Notes: a model not told the origin generated them from the sequence alone. A stretch of 17,116 bases of DNA from JAWVEV01 sp033856535 (GCA_033856535.1 JAWVEV010000103.1:1-17116), one strand, 5' to 3'; shown: positions 1-7,650, numbered from the stretch's first letter. Translations and numbers: made by a program.

Positions 1-711
1 GCCGGCGGGCTGCACCTGCCCGACGAGCACCAGGCCGACCCCCGGCGGCTCCTCGAGGCCCTGCGCGCGGCCTGCGCGGCGGCCGGGGTGACGACGCACG
101 GCGCCGCGGCCGAGCTGGTGCGCGACCGCGCCGGCCGGGCCGCCGGCGTGCTCACGGCCGACGGGACCCGCCTCGACGCCGGCCGGGTCGCCCTCGCGGC
201 CGGGTGGAGCGCGGGCCGCCTGGCGGCGCGCGTGCCGCTGCGCCCCGTGAAGGGTCAGATCCTGCGCCTGGCCGGCCCGGAGGGGACGGACCCGCCGATC
301 GCGCACGTGGTGCGCGCGCCCTCCGTCTACCTGGTCCCCCGCCCCGGCGGCGAGGTGGTCGTGGGCGCCACGGTCGAGGAGGCCGGCGACCGCCGCGCCA
401 CGGCCGGCGCGGTCCACGAGCTGCTGGACGAGGCGATCCACCTGGTGCCCGACCTGCGCGAGCTCGGCTTCGCCGAGGTCGCCGTGGGCCTGCGCCCGGC
501 GACGCCCGACGGCGCGCCGGCGATCGGCGAGGACCGGGCCGACGGCCTGCTCTGGGCCGCCGGTGGGTACCGCCACGGCATCCTGCTGGCGCCGGTCGTG
601 GCCGAGGGGCTGGCCGCGCTGGCCGCCGGGCGGGCGGCGCCGCCCGAGCTGGCGCCCTTCACCCCGGACCGCTTCCCGATCACCGCCGAGGCCCTGTGCG
701 CATCTCGTTGA
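1..711 (+). CDS. thiO: Glycine oxidase ThiO, 3' part (start outside window)
   Basis: FAD-dependent glycine oxidase makes the glycine imine that ThiG uses for the thiazole ring; it replaces the radical-SAM enzyme ThiH in aerobes. The reading frame is open from base 1, so the N-terminal FAD Rossmann motif and the start codon lie upstream; 236 residues are visible. The C-terminal part has the D-amino-acid-oxidase-fold signature: GLRPATPDGAPAIG near residues 164-177 and GGYRHGILLAPV near 188-199, the conserved FAD-contacting tail of ThiO. The middle RPVKGQILRL matches the substrate-domain region of the family. It is the first visible gene of a thiamine operon and overlaps thiS by 16 bases. Other DAO-family oxidases would look similar, but the thiS-thiG context makes ThiO the best call. 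Confidence 0.93.
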   Translation, partial: AGGLHLPDEHQADPRRLLEALRAACAAAGVTTHGAAAELVRDRAGRAAGVLTADGTRLDAGRVALAAGWSAGRLAARVPLRPVKGQILRLAGPEGTDPPIAHVVRAPSVYLVPRPGGEVVVGATVEEAGDRRATAGAVHELLDEAIHLVPDLRELGFAEVAVGLRPATPDGAPAIGEDRADGLLWAAGGYRHGILLAPVVAEGLAALAAGRAAPPELAPFTPDRFPITAEALCASR

Positions 712-902
712 ACGGCGCCGAGCGCGACCTCCCCGACGGGGCCACCGTGGCCGCCGCCGCGCGCCTCGTCGGCGTCGCCCCGGACGAGCGCGGCGTGGCC
801 GTGGCCGTCGAGGGCGCCGTCGTCCCCAAGGCCCGCTGGGCCGAGACCCCGATCCCCGACGGCGCGCGCGTGGAGGTCGTGCGCGCCACCGCTGGAGGCT
901 GA
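696..902 (+). CDS. thiS: Sulfur-carrier protein ThiS
   Basis: Ubiquitin-like sulfur carrier: its C-terminal glycine is adenylated (by a ThiF-type enzyme, not in this window) and converted to a thiocarboxylate that donates sulfur to ThiG. The product has 68 residues, the usual size. It begins VRISLNGAERDLPDG, matching the ThiS N-terminus, and ends in the essential Gly-Gly (residues 67-68). The GTG start at 696 overlaps the end of thiO by 16 bases and is preferred because it gives the first beta strand complete; an in-frame TTG at 708 would remove it. The last codons GCT-GGA-GGC also form the ribosome binding site of thiG, two bases of spacer separating the genes. Confidence 0.95.
   Translation: MRISLNGAERDLPDGATVAAAARLVGVAPDERGVAVAVEGAVVPKARWAETPIPDGARVEVVRATAGG
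893..898 (+). promoter_or_regulatory. Shine-Dalgarno site of thiG inside thiS
   Basis: TGGAGG lies six bases before the thiG ATG. It is formed by the codons of the ThiS Ala-Gly-Gly tail, so the same bases encode the functional GG terminus and recruit ribosomes for the partner enzyme. It is one of the clearest Shine-Dalgarno sites in the operon; no comparable site precedes thiED or tenA. Confidence 0.75.
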
Positions 903-904
903 CC

Positions 905-1687
905 ATGGACGCACCGCTGACCATCGCCGGGGAGGAGCTGGGCTCGCGCCTGCTGCTCGGCTCCGGCGGCTTCGACCGCCTGGACCGCTTCGAGGCCGCG
1001 CTCGCGGCGAGCGGCGCCGAGATCGTGACCGTCGCCCTGCGCCGGGTGGAGGACGCCCCCGGCGGCCTCTACGACGTGATCCGCCGGGCCGGAGCGCGCG
1101 TGCTGCCGAACACGGCCGGCTGCTTCACCGCCCGCGACGCCGTCGCCACCGCCCACCTCGCCCGCGAGGCCTTCGAGACCGACTGGGTGAAGCTCGAGGT
1201 GATCGGCGACCGGCGCACGCTGCTTCCGGACGCGGTCGAGCTCCTGCGCGCGGCCGAGGAGCTGGTGGGCGAGGGCTTCGTCGTGCTCGCTTACACCACC
1301 GACGACCCGGTCCTGGGCCGGCGCCTCGAGGACGTCGGCTGCGCGGCGGTCATGCCGCTGGGCTCGCCGATCGGCAGCGGCCTCGGCATCCGCAACCCGG
1401 ACGCGATCGAGCTGATGCGCGACGCGATCTCGGTGCCGCTGGTGCTCGACGCCGGCATCGGCACGGCCTCCGACGCGGCCCTGGCGATGGAGCTGGGCTG
1501 CGACGCCGTGCTCGCCGCCACCGCCATCTCCCGGGCCCGCGAGCCGGAGCGGATGGCGACCGCGCTGCGCCTGGCCGTCGAGGCCGGCCACGCCGCCCGC
1601 CGTGCCGGGCGCACCGAGCGGGTGCACCACGCGCGGGCGTCCACCAGCGACGCCGGCCTGCCCGACCTGACCCCCTCCGCCGGTTGA
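905..1687 (+). CDS. thiG: Thiazole synthase ThiG
   Basis: ThiG condenses 1-deoxy-D-xylulose 5-phosphate, the glycine imine and ThiS-thiocarboxylate into the thiazole phosphate. The 260-residue product is full length for the family. Lys96 in DWVKLEVIGD (residues 93-102) is the conserved Schiff-base lysine. The phosphate-binding barrel motifs MPLGSPIGSGLGI and VLDAGIGTASDAALAMELG follow. The N-terminal LLLGSGGF is the GG form common in actinobacterial ThiG rather than the GKY of other phyla. The ATG at 905 has a strong Shine-Dalgarno six bases upstream. The stop TGA overlaps the TTG start of thiED (TTGA), which indicates translational coupling. Confidence 0.96.
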   Translation: MDAPLTIAGEELGSRLLLGSGGFDRLDRFEAALAASGAEIVTVALRRVEDAPGGLYDVIRRAGARVLPNTAGCFTARDAVATAHLAREAFETDWVKLEVIGDRRTLLPDAVELLRAAEELVGEGFVVLAYTTDDPVLGRRLEDVGCAAVMPLGSPIGSGLGIRNPDAIELMRDAISVPLVLDAGIGTASDAALAMELGCDAVLAATAISRAREPERMATALRLAVEAGHAARRAGRTERVHHARASTSDAGLPDLTPSAG

Positions 1688-3111
1688 ACGCGGACGCGGA
1701 GGGCCGGCGCCGGCGCCTGGCCGGCGCCCGGCTCTACCTGGTCTCCCCGGCGCGGATGCGCGCGGGCGACCTCGCCGACCGGATCCCGTCGCTGGCCGCG
1801 GCCGGCGTGGACCTCGTGCAGCTCCGCGACCGAAGCCTGTCGGGCGACGCGCTGCTGGCCGAGGCCCGGCGTTGCGCCGCCGCGGCCGCCGCGGCCGGGG
1901 TGCTCTTCATCGTCAACGACTCCCCCGAGCTGGCGCGGGCCTGCGGCGCGGACGGCGTCCACATCGGCCAGGACGACGGGACCGTCGAGGGCGCCCGGTC
2001 GCTGCTCGGTCCCGACCGGATCGTGGGGCGCTCGACCCGCGGCGGCGAGCCGCTTGAGCGCGCGGCCGGCGAGGGCGCCGACTACGCCTCGATCGGGCCG
2101 ATCTGGGCCACGCCCACCAAGCCCGGCCGGCCGCCGATCGGCCTCGCCGGCCTGGCCGCCGGCGCCCGCGCCGCGCGCCTGCCCTGGTTCGCGATCGGCG
2201 GCCTCGACGACCGGCGCCTCCTGCGCGCCCGGGCGGTGGGGGCGCGGCGGGCGGTGGTCGTGCGCGCCATCGTCGACGCCGAGGACCCGGCCGCCGCCGC
2301 GGCCCGCCTGCGCGAGCGCCTGATCGACGGCGCCCCGCGCGTGATGACGGTCGCCACGACCGACTCCGGGGGCGGCGCCGGCATCCAGGCCGACACGAAG
2401 GCGATCGCCCAGGCCGGCGGCTTCCCGATGTGCGCGGTGGTCGCGCTGACGGCCCAGTCCACAGTGGGGGTCGACGCGGTGGCCACGCTGGAGCCGTCCT
2501 TCGTGACGCAGCAGATCGTCACCGTGCGCGACGACATCGGCATCGACGGCGTGAAGACCGGGATGCTGGCCACGCCCGCCCTCATCGAGACCGTGGCCGC
2601 GGCGCTCGCCGGCCTCGACCCGCTGGACGAGGTGCCGATCGTGGTCGACACCGTGCTGCGCGCCGAGAGCGGCGCCTCGCTCATGACCTCCGGCGGCGAC
2701 GAGGCCTATCGCCGCGCGCTCCTCCCGCTGGCCACGGTGATCACGCCGAACCTGGCCGAGGCCCAGGCCCTGGCGGGCGACGACCGCGACGATTCCGAGT
2801 GGCTCGCCCGGACGCTCCACGAGCGGCATGGCTGCGCGGTGATCGTGACCGGCGGACACGGCGCGACCAGCTCGGACCTGCTCTGCGACGCCGAGGGCAT
2901 CACCGCGATCCCCGGCGTGCGCCTGCCGCGGCGCACCACCCACGGCGCCGGCTGCACCCACTCCTCCACCCTGGCGACCCTGCTGGCCTCGGGCTGGCCG
3001 CTGCGCGAGGCCGCCGCAAGCGCCAAGCGGGCCGCAACCGGCGCGGTGCGGGGCGGCCGCGCGATCGGCGCCGGCGCGGGCCCGGTCGACGTCACCCGAT
3101 CCGGCCGATGA
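1684..3111 (+). CDS. thiED: Bifunctional thiamine-phosphate synthase / HMP(-P) kinase ThiED
   Basis: One 475-residue chain carries ThiE (about 15-214), which joins HMP-PP to thiazole phosphate, and ThiD (about 219-470), which phosphorylates hydroxymethylpyrimidine twice. ThiE motifs: VQLRDR (45-50), VNDSPELA (78-85), DGVHIGQDD (90-98), GRSTR (115-119), GPIWATPTKPGRP (138-150) and FAIGG (169-173). ThiD motifs: DSGGGAGIQAD (227-237), VKTGML (290-295), TPNLAEA (354-360), VTGGH (388-392) and the anion-hole loop THGAGCTHSS (419-428). The usual ThiD motifs DPVMVAKSG and VKGGH read DTVLRAESG and VTGGH here. The start is a TTG overlapping the thiG stop, with no visible Shine-Dalgarno, so translation probably depends on coupling. 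It overlaps tenA by four bases (ATGA). Confidence 0.93.
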   Translation: MNADAEGRRRRLAGARLYLVSPARMRAGDLADRIPSLAAAGVDLVQLRDRSLSGDALLAEARRCAAAAAAAGVLFIVNDSPELARACGADGVHIGQDDGTVEGARSLLGPDRIVGRSTRGGEPLERAAGEGADYASIGPIWATPTKPGRPPIGLAGLAAGARAARLPWFAIGGLDDRRLLRARAVGARRAVVVRAIVDAEDPAAAAARLRERLIDGAPRVMTVATTDSGGGAGIQADTKAIAQAGGFPMCAVVALTAQSTVGVDAVATLEPSFVTQQIVTVRDDIGIDGVKTGMLATPALIETVAAALAGLDPLDEVPIVVDTVLRAESGASLMTSGGDEAYRRALLPLATVITPNLAEAQALAGDDRDDSEWLARTLHERHGCAVIVTGGHGATSSDLLCDAEGITAIPGVRLPRRTTHGAGCTHSSTLATLLASGWPLREAAASAKRAATGAVRGGRAIGAGAGPVDVTRSGR

Positions 3112-3770
3112 CGGGCTCCGAGGCGATCTGGCGGGCGATCCTGCCGGTGCACCGGGCGATCCTGGAGCACCCCTTCCTGACCGGCCTCACCGACGGCACG
3201 CTGCCGCCGGAGGCCTTTGCCCGCTACGTCGTCCAGGACGCGGTCTACCTGCGCGACTACGCCCGGGCCCTGGCGCTCTGCGGCGCCCGGGCGCCGGACG
3301 TCGACGGCCTGCGCATGTTCTGCCGCCACGCGGCCGAGGCGGTCGACGTGGAGCGCGAGCTTCACGGGCGGCTGCTGGGCGAGCTCGGGATCGACCCGGC
3401 GGAGGCGGCGGCCGCCGAGCCCAGCCCGACCTGCCTCGGATACACCTCGTTCCTCCTCCAGGCCTGCACGGTGCGCGAGCGCCACGAGGCCGTGGCGGCG
3501 GTGCTGCCCTGCTACTGGATCTACTGGGAGGTCGGCCGGGAGCTGGTGGCCGCCGGCTCGCCCGACCCGCGCTACCGGGTCTGGATCGACACCTACGCCG
3601 GCGAGGCGTTCGCCGAGGCGGTCCGCGGCGCGATCGCCGCGACCGACGCGGTGACCGAGGGCCTGTCGCCCGCGGCCCTCGACTCCGCGGTCGCCCACGC
3701 CCGGACCGCGGCGCGGTACGAGTGGATGTTCTGGGACGCCGCGTACCGCGGCGAGGTCTGGCCGGTCTAG
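3108..3770 (+). CDS. tenA: Aminopyrimidine aminohydrolase TenA (thiaminase II)
   Basis: TenA hydrolyses the amino group of degraded thiamine pyrimidines to regenerate HMP, and can cleave thiamine. The 220-residue protein is all-helical by type. All five catalytic positions of Bacillus subtilis TenA are present at the same numbers: Asp44, Tyr112, Cys135, Tyr139 and Glu205. Cys135 (in LPCYWIYWEVG) places it in the cysteine-containing TenA_C class. It overlaps thiED by ATGA and is the last gene of the operon. Its TAG stop (3768-3770) interleaves with the TAG of the convergent beta-propeller gene in the palindrome CTAG. As a salvage enzyme next to biosynthesis genes, it would feed HMP to the ThiD half of the preceding protein. 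Confidence 0.95.
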   Translation: MTGSEAIWRAILPVHRAILEHPFLTGLTDGTLPPEAFARYVVQDAVYLRDYARALALCGARAPDVDGLRMFCRHAAEAVDVERELHGRLLGELGIDPAEAAAAEPSPTCLGYTSFLLQACTVRERHEAVAAVLPCYWIYWEVGRELVAAGSPDPRYRVWIDTYAGEAFAEAVRGAIAATDAVTEGLSPAALDSAVAHARTAARYEWMFWDAAYRGEVWPV

Positions 3771-3785
3771 CAGCCCCCCGGCCGG
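3758..3785. terminator. GC hairpin over the tenA / beta-propeller convergent stops (candidate)
   Basis: CTGGCCGG (3758-3765) pairs with CCGGCCGG (3778-3785), with one T-G wobble, around a 12-base loop that contains the shared CTAG stop. There is no U tract on either side, so this would be a non-classical or merely pausing structure acting on both strands. In DNA this GC-rich short repeats can occur by chance. Confidence 0.35.
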
Positions 3786-4747
3786 TTGGTGGGCACCGCG
3801 ATGCGGTCGACGATCCGCCCGGTCGCCGGGGCGATCCGGAACACGCGGCCGCCGCAGGCGCTGCCGGCCCAGACGCTGCCGAGGCCCGCCTCGAGGTCGA
3901 TGACCCCGCCGGGAATCCGGGTGCGGCCGACGATGCCCCCGAACTCGGGGTCGATGCGGGCCACGCCTTGCGGGGTGTCCACCCACACGTGACCACCCGC
4001 GGCGGTCACCGCGGTCGACCGCCACGGAAGGCTGATCGTCGCGGTCACGCGGCTCCGCATGAGATCGATGCGCCGAAGCGTCCGGTCCGAATCGTCGATA
4101 GCCCAGAGCGCGTCTCGGGTCGCCGCCAGGTCGGCCGGATTCGGCCCCACCTCGACCACGGCCTTCACCGCGCCCGTGGCAGGATCGAGCCGCAGGATCC
4201 GGCCGGGCCCCGAGAAGCCTCCCTCGCGCCGCTGGCGCGGCGTCTGGAAACCGTGCTGGGCCACCCACAGGCTCCCGCCGGCGACGCGCCCGGCCCACAG
4301 CCGCCGGCCCGGAAGAAAGCCGCGCCCGGCGGATCGGCCGGTGGCGGTGGAGATCTGGCTGATCCGCCGGCCGCCGTACTGGTCGATCACGTAGACGCGG
4401 CCGTCGCCGGCCACCAGGGCGCCCGGCGGATCGCCCACGCGGACCGGCGCCCCGACCGTCCGGCCGGTGGCGAGGTCGATGCGCGTGAGCCCGCCGCCGC
4501 CGAGCGTCCAGACCGCCCCGCCGGCGACGACGCTCCCGTCCGCGAACAGTCCGTCGACGAACCCGGGCGCGACGGCCCCGGGGAGCGGCCGCGGCGCGAT
4601 GCGCACGGTGCCGGCGTCGGTCGTCGCCCAGACGGACCCGGCGCCGACCGCCACCTGCGTGGAGGCCGGCCCGCCATCGCCGGCCGCGGCCGGAGCCGCG
4701 ACCGCGAGAGCGGTCAGGCCGAGGACGAGGGCGCACGACGCTCGCAT
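3767..4747 (-). CDS. Secreted beta-propeller protein (YVTN/NHL/Vgb-like repeats)
   Basis: A 326-residue exported protein of unknown function. It opens with MRASCALVLGLTALAVAAPA, a Sec-type signal peptide with likely cleavage after Ala22 (APAAA/GD). The rest is a run of about six similar units with the pattern GSVW....G.V.RIDP.TG.V, for example GGAVWTLGGGGLTRIDLATG and GSVWAGSACGGRVFRIAPATG-type units near the C-terminus, which is typical of YVTN/NHL or virginiamycin-B-lyase-like propellers. No catalytic motif is visible, so a binding or scaffold role is inferred. The ATG at 4747 follows AGGACGG, a reasonable ribosome binding site. It converges on tenA with a 3-base shared stop region. Two cysteines (residue 5 in the signal, the last residue and one near 297) leave little scope for disulfides. 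Confidence 0.82.
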   Translation of the reverse strand: MRASCALVLGLTALAVAAPAAAGDGGPASTQVAVGAGSVWATTDAGTVRIAPRPLPGAVAPGFVDGLFADGSVVAGGAVWTLGGGGLTRIDLATGRTVGAPVRVGDPPGALVAGDGRVYVIDQYGGRRISQISTATGRSAGRGFLPGRRLWAGRVAGGSLWVAQHGFQTPRQRREGGFSGPGRILRLDPATGAVKAVVEVGPNPADLAATRDALWAIDDSDRTLRRIDLMRSRVTATISLPWRSTAVTAAGGHVWVDTPQGVARIDPEFGGIVGRTRIPGGVIDLEAGLGSVWAGSACGGRVFRIAPATGRIVDRIAVPTNRPGGC

Positions 4748-4870
4748 GTCCGTCCTACGGCCGAGGCCCGCGCCTCCGTCCCGGCACCGCGCGTGGGCCC
4801 GGCTTGGCGCGCGCCCCCCGGGGCGAGCGCATGCATCGTCTCCCGTCTTGGGCCATCCTTTGGGCGCACC

Positions 4871-5058
4871 AGCCGCCTGGTCGCGACCGACCCCGAGCGC
4901 GAGGGCTGGCACCGCGCCCTGACGCGCGCGCCTACGTCCAGGCCGGCGAGCGTCGGCTGGCGCTGCGCCAGTACCACGCCTGCCGCGCCAACCTACGGGC
5001 ACGCCTCGGCATCGAGCCGAGCCCGGAGACCCGCGAGCTCGACGTCTCGCTCTTGTAG
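4871..5058 (+). pseudogene. Remnant of a BTAD-domain (SARP/AfsR-type) transcriptional activator
   Basis: Two frames together read as the end of a bacterial transcriptional activation domain (BTAD). In the first frame, SRLVATDPEREGWHRALTR (4871-4927) matches the family pattern RRLLALDPLREEAHRALMR. Directly after it, in another frame, AYVQAGERRLALRQYHA and then LRARLGIEPSPETREL (4930-5046) match the AAAGDRAAALRQYE...LGVEPSPETR pattern. The break is one extra CG unit in the run at 4923-4931; removing two bases restores the continuous domain. No DNA-binding winged helix or other upstream part is visible, so the gene is also truncated at its 5' end. It ends at TAG 5056-5058, which could be the natural end of a small SARP. 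The fragment lies divergent from the beta-propeller gene and upstream of the methyltransferase. Confidence 0.72.
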
Positions 5059-5087
5059 CGCCGCCCGGGATATCCTCGAAGCCCGCC

Positions 5088-5095
5088 AGAGGAGG
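5088..5095 (+). promoter_or_regulatory. Shine-Dalgarno site of the methyltransferase
   Basis: AGAGGAGGT is placed about seven bases before the GTG at 5102. It decides this start in a frame that is open for more than a kilobase upstream. Confidence 0.75.
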
Positions 5096-5101
5096 TCATC
5101 G

Positions 5102-5986
5102 GTGGCGACCACCGAGCCCGACGCCGTACTCGAGGAGAGCAACGAGGAGGCCACCGCCGCCTGGGACGGACCGCTCTTCGACCGCTTCGTGAGCTTCCGC
5201 CACATCGTGACCGTGGGGCTCGGCGCCCACGGCGAGGAGGCCATGCGCCGGTTCCCGCCGGCCGCCGGCCAGCGCCTCCTGGACGTGGGCTGCGGCTTCG
5301 GCGACATGACCCAGCGCCTCGCCGAGATGGTCGGCCCGGAGGGGGCCGTGACCGGCGTCGACGTGGCGCCGCGCTTCGTGCAGGAGGCGGCCCGCGACGC
5401 CGCGGAGGCCGGCGTCGCCAACGCGTCCTTCGCGGTGCGCGACGTCCAGGTCGACGACCTCGGCGGGCCCTACGACATGGCCTTCTCCCGCTTCGGGACC
5501 ATGTTCTTCGCCAGCCCGGTGGCGGCGCTGCGCAACGTGCGGCGGTCCCTGGCGCCGGGCGCGCGGCTGGTCATGGTGGTCTGGCGCCGGCGCGAGGACA
5601 ACGACTGGATGTACCGCGCGCAGACGATCGTCGAGCCGATGGTGCCGCGGCCCGAGGAGTTCGACGAGCCGACCTGCGGGCCGGGGCCGTTCTCGATGGC
5701 CGGCGCCGACACGGTGAGCCACCAGCTGCTGCTGGCCGGCTTCGCCGAGATCGAGCTGCACCGCCACGACATCCCGATCACGGTCGGGCGGACGATGGAG
5801 GAGGCGGTCGACTTCGCGATGGCGCTCGGCCCCGCGGGCGAGCTGCTGCGGATCGCCGGCGACCGCGCCGCGGCGCTCCACGAGCCGGTGCGCGCCGCGC
5901 TCCGGGCCGGCTACGCCGAGTTCGAGGGCCCGGAGGGCGTGCGGGGGCCCTCCTCGACCTGGATCGTCTCCGCGGTGGCGGCCTGA
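5102..5986 (+). CDS. Class I SAM-dependent methyltransferase
   Basis: A 294-residue methyltransferase of the UbiE/Methyltransf_11/25 type; the substrate is unknown. SAM-binding motif I is LLDVGCGFGD (59-68), the acidic end of strand 2 is Asp87 in VTGVDVAP (83-90), Asp114 lies in AVRDVQVDDL, motif II is YDMAFSRFGTMFF (124-136) and the post-motif region is NVRRSLAPGARLVMVVW (145-161). The C-terminal third (from about 175) is a variable cap likely to bind substrate. The GTG at 5102 is fixed by a strong Shine-Dalgarno; the open frame upstream covers the antisense of the propeller gene and is not coding. Its TGA stop at 5984-5986 overlaps the proposed CTG start of phoD, suggesting a two-gene operon, though the two activities have no obvious biochemical link. 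Confidence 0.9.
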   Translation: MATTEPDAVLEESNEEATAAWDGPLFDRFVSFRHIVTVGLGAHGEEAMRRFPPAAGQRLLDVGCGFGDMTQRLAEMVGPEGAVTGVDVAPRFVQEAARDAAEAGVANASFAVRDVQVDDLGGPYDMAFSRFGTMFFASPVAALRNVRRSLAPGARLVMVVWRRREDNDWMYRAQTIVEPMVPRPEEFDEPTCGPGPFSMAGADTVSHQLLLAGFAEIELHRHDIPITVGRTMEEAVDFAMALGPAGELLRIAGDRAAALHEPVRAALRAGYAEFEGPEGVRGPSSTWIVSAVAA

Positions 5987-7650
5987 GCGCTCCGGCTCCG
6001 GCGCGCCCCGGCATCAGCCGGCGCGACTTCCTGGTCCGCGCCGCGGCCGGGGCGGCCGCCGTCTCGGTGCTCGGCCGGGTGCCGCGCGCGCTGGGCCTCC
6101 CGGCCGACGCGACGCTGGCGCGCGACGTGGCCTTCACCCAGGGGGTCGCGTCGGGCGAGCCCACGCCGGGCGGAATCACGCTCTGGACCCACCTCGACGG
6201 GCTCGAGGCGCCGGCGAGCCTGACGTTGGAGGTCTCCCGCGACCCGGGCTTCGGCTCGGTGCTCGTCGCGGTGCCGGCCACCGCGACCCCGGACGCCGCC
6301 GGCGCCGCCCAGGTCCGCCTGGAGGACACGCGCCTCCTTCCCGGCGAGCAGTACTGGTACCGCTTCGCCGCCCGGGACGCGGACTCCCCGGTGGGCCGCT
6401 TCCGCACCGCCCGCCCGCCGGACTCCCGCGAGCCGGTCCGGATCGCCTTCTTCTCCTGCCAGGACTGGCTCGCCGGCTACTACGGCGCCCACGCCGACCT
6501 GGCGTCCCGCGACGACATCGACCTGGTCGTCTGCCTGGGCGACTACGTCTATGAGCGCGCCTACATCTCCTCGTCGGACCGCAACCCGCCGGTGCGGGCC
6601 GACGACTCGGCCGGCGGCGGCGAGGCCCAGACGCTCGACGAGTACCGGCGCAAGTACGCGCTTTACCACTCCGATCCCCACCTCCTGGCGATGCGGGCGG
6701 CGCACACGATCGAGGCGATCTGGGACGACCACGAGGTCGAGGACAACTACGCCGACGGCGAGCCGGGCGAGGCCACCCACGACCGGCGCATCCCGTTCCT
6801 GGAGCGCCGGGCGAACTCCTACCGGGCCTTCTTCGAGCACATGCCGCGCGCCCGCGTCCCCGCCGACCCCGACCGCATCTACGGCTCGCTCTCGCTCGGC
6901 TCGGCCGAGATCTTCCTGCTCGACAGCCGCCAGTACCGCGACCAGCAGCCCTGCAAGGGGTCCGTCCTGCTCGACTTCCCCTGCCTCTCCCCCGAGGTCG
7001 ACCTGCCCGGCCGGACGCTGCTCGGGAAGCCGCAGATGGCCTGGCTCAAGGACGGCCTGCAGCGCTCGCCGGCCCCCTGGAAGGTGATCGCCAACCAGGT
7101 GATGGTGATGTCGCTCGACCTGCTGCCGAGGATCCCGCTGAACGTGGACTCCTGGGACGGCTACGGCGCGGAGCGGCGCGAGCTGATCGACCACATCGCG
7201 GCCGCCGGCATCCCGGACGTCACCTTCATCACGGGCGACATCCACACGTTCTTCGCCGGCGACGTCACCCGCACCGGCCGGGAGCTGCTGCGGGATTCCT
7301 CGTTCACGCTGGTGGACGGCCCCGCGCGCGCCACCGAGTTCGTCGGCGGGGCGATCACCTCGCCGGGCATCGTCGACCGGCTTGCGGGCCCGTCCGAGGC
7401 CGAGCGGGTCCACAAGGCCGACGGGCTCGACAAGCTCGCCATGCTCACCAACCCGCACCTGGCCTACGTGAACCAGGCCTACAAGGGCTACGCGGTGATG
7501 GAGGCGAGCGAGGCCGGGCTGGCGGTGGAGTACCGCGCCGTCCGCGACGCCCGCATCCCCGACAGCCCCTGCTTCACGCTGCGGCGGTTCTCGGTCGCCC
7601 GGGGCGTCCCCCACGTGGTGGACGAGGGCGGCCCGGCGATCCCCCTGTAG
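5983..7650 (+). CDS. phoD: PhoD-family alkaline phosphatase/phosphodiesterase, Tat-exported, CTG start
   Basis: Secreted metallophosphatase that releases phosphate from mono- and diesters. The 555-residue reading has a twin-arginine signal, SRRDFLVRAAAGAAAVSVLG (12-31), then the PhoD N-terminal domain (about 45-145) and the catalytic domain. Metal-site motifs: FFSCQDW (Cys159), CLGDYVYE (Asp187, Tyr190), WDDHEVEDN (Asp248-Asp249 and Asn255) and TGDIHTFFAGD (Asp419, His421), as in Fe/Ca-dependent PhoD. The first ATG/GTG/TTG in frame is GTG 6067, inside the signal's hydrophobic stretch after the RR pair, so starting there would destroy the Tat signal. CTG at 5983 overlaps the methyltransferase stop (CTGA), mirroring the TTGA and ATGA junctions elsewhere in this window. 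It converges head-on with the permease gene, the two stops adjoining. Confidence 0.88.
   Translation: MSAPAPARPGISRRDFLVRAAAGAAAVSVLGRVPRALGLPADATLARDVAFTQGVASGEPTPGGITLWTHLDGLEAPASLTLEVSRDPGFGSVLVAVPATATPDAAGAAQVRLEDTRLLPGEQYWYRFAARDADSPVGRFRTARPPDSREPVRIAFFSCQDWLAGYYGAHADLASRDDIDLVVCLGDYVYERAYISSSDRNPPVRADDSAGGGEAQTLDEYRRKYALYHSDPHLLAMRAAHTIEAIWDDHEVEDNYADGEPGEATHDRRIPFLERRANSYRAFFEHMPRARVPADPDRIYGSLSLGSAEIFLLDSRQYRDQQPCKGSVLLDFPCLSPEVDLPGRTLLGKPQMAWLKDGLQRSPAPWKVIANQVMVMSLDLLPRIPLNVDSWDGYGAERRELIDHIAAAGIPDVTFITGDIHTFFAGDVTRTGRELLRDSSFTLVDGPARATEFVGGAITSPGIVDRLAGPSEAERVHKADGLDKLAMLTNPHLAYVNQAYKGYAVMEASEAGLAVEYRAVRDARIPDSPCFTLRRFSVARGVPHVVDEGGPAIPL

Noticed and set aside
2706..4736. Long open frame on the minus strand across tenA and thiED
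   Set aside because: Arg/Gly/Pro-rich translation with no family resemblance; it is an antisense shadow of well-recognised genes in GC-rich DNA.
3722..5101. In-frame 5' extension of the methyltransferase
   Set aside because: It runs antisense through the beta-propeller gene and has no domain; the strong Shine-Dalgarno fixes the start at 5102.
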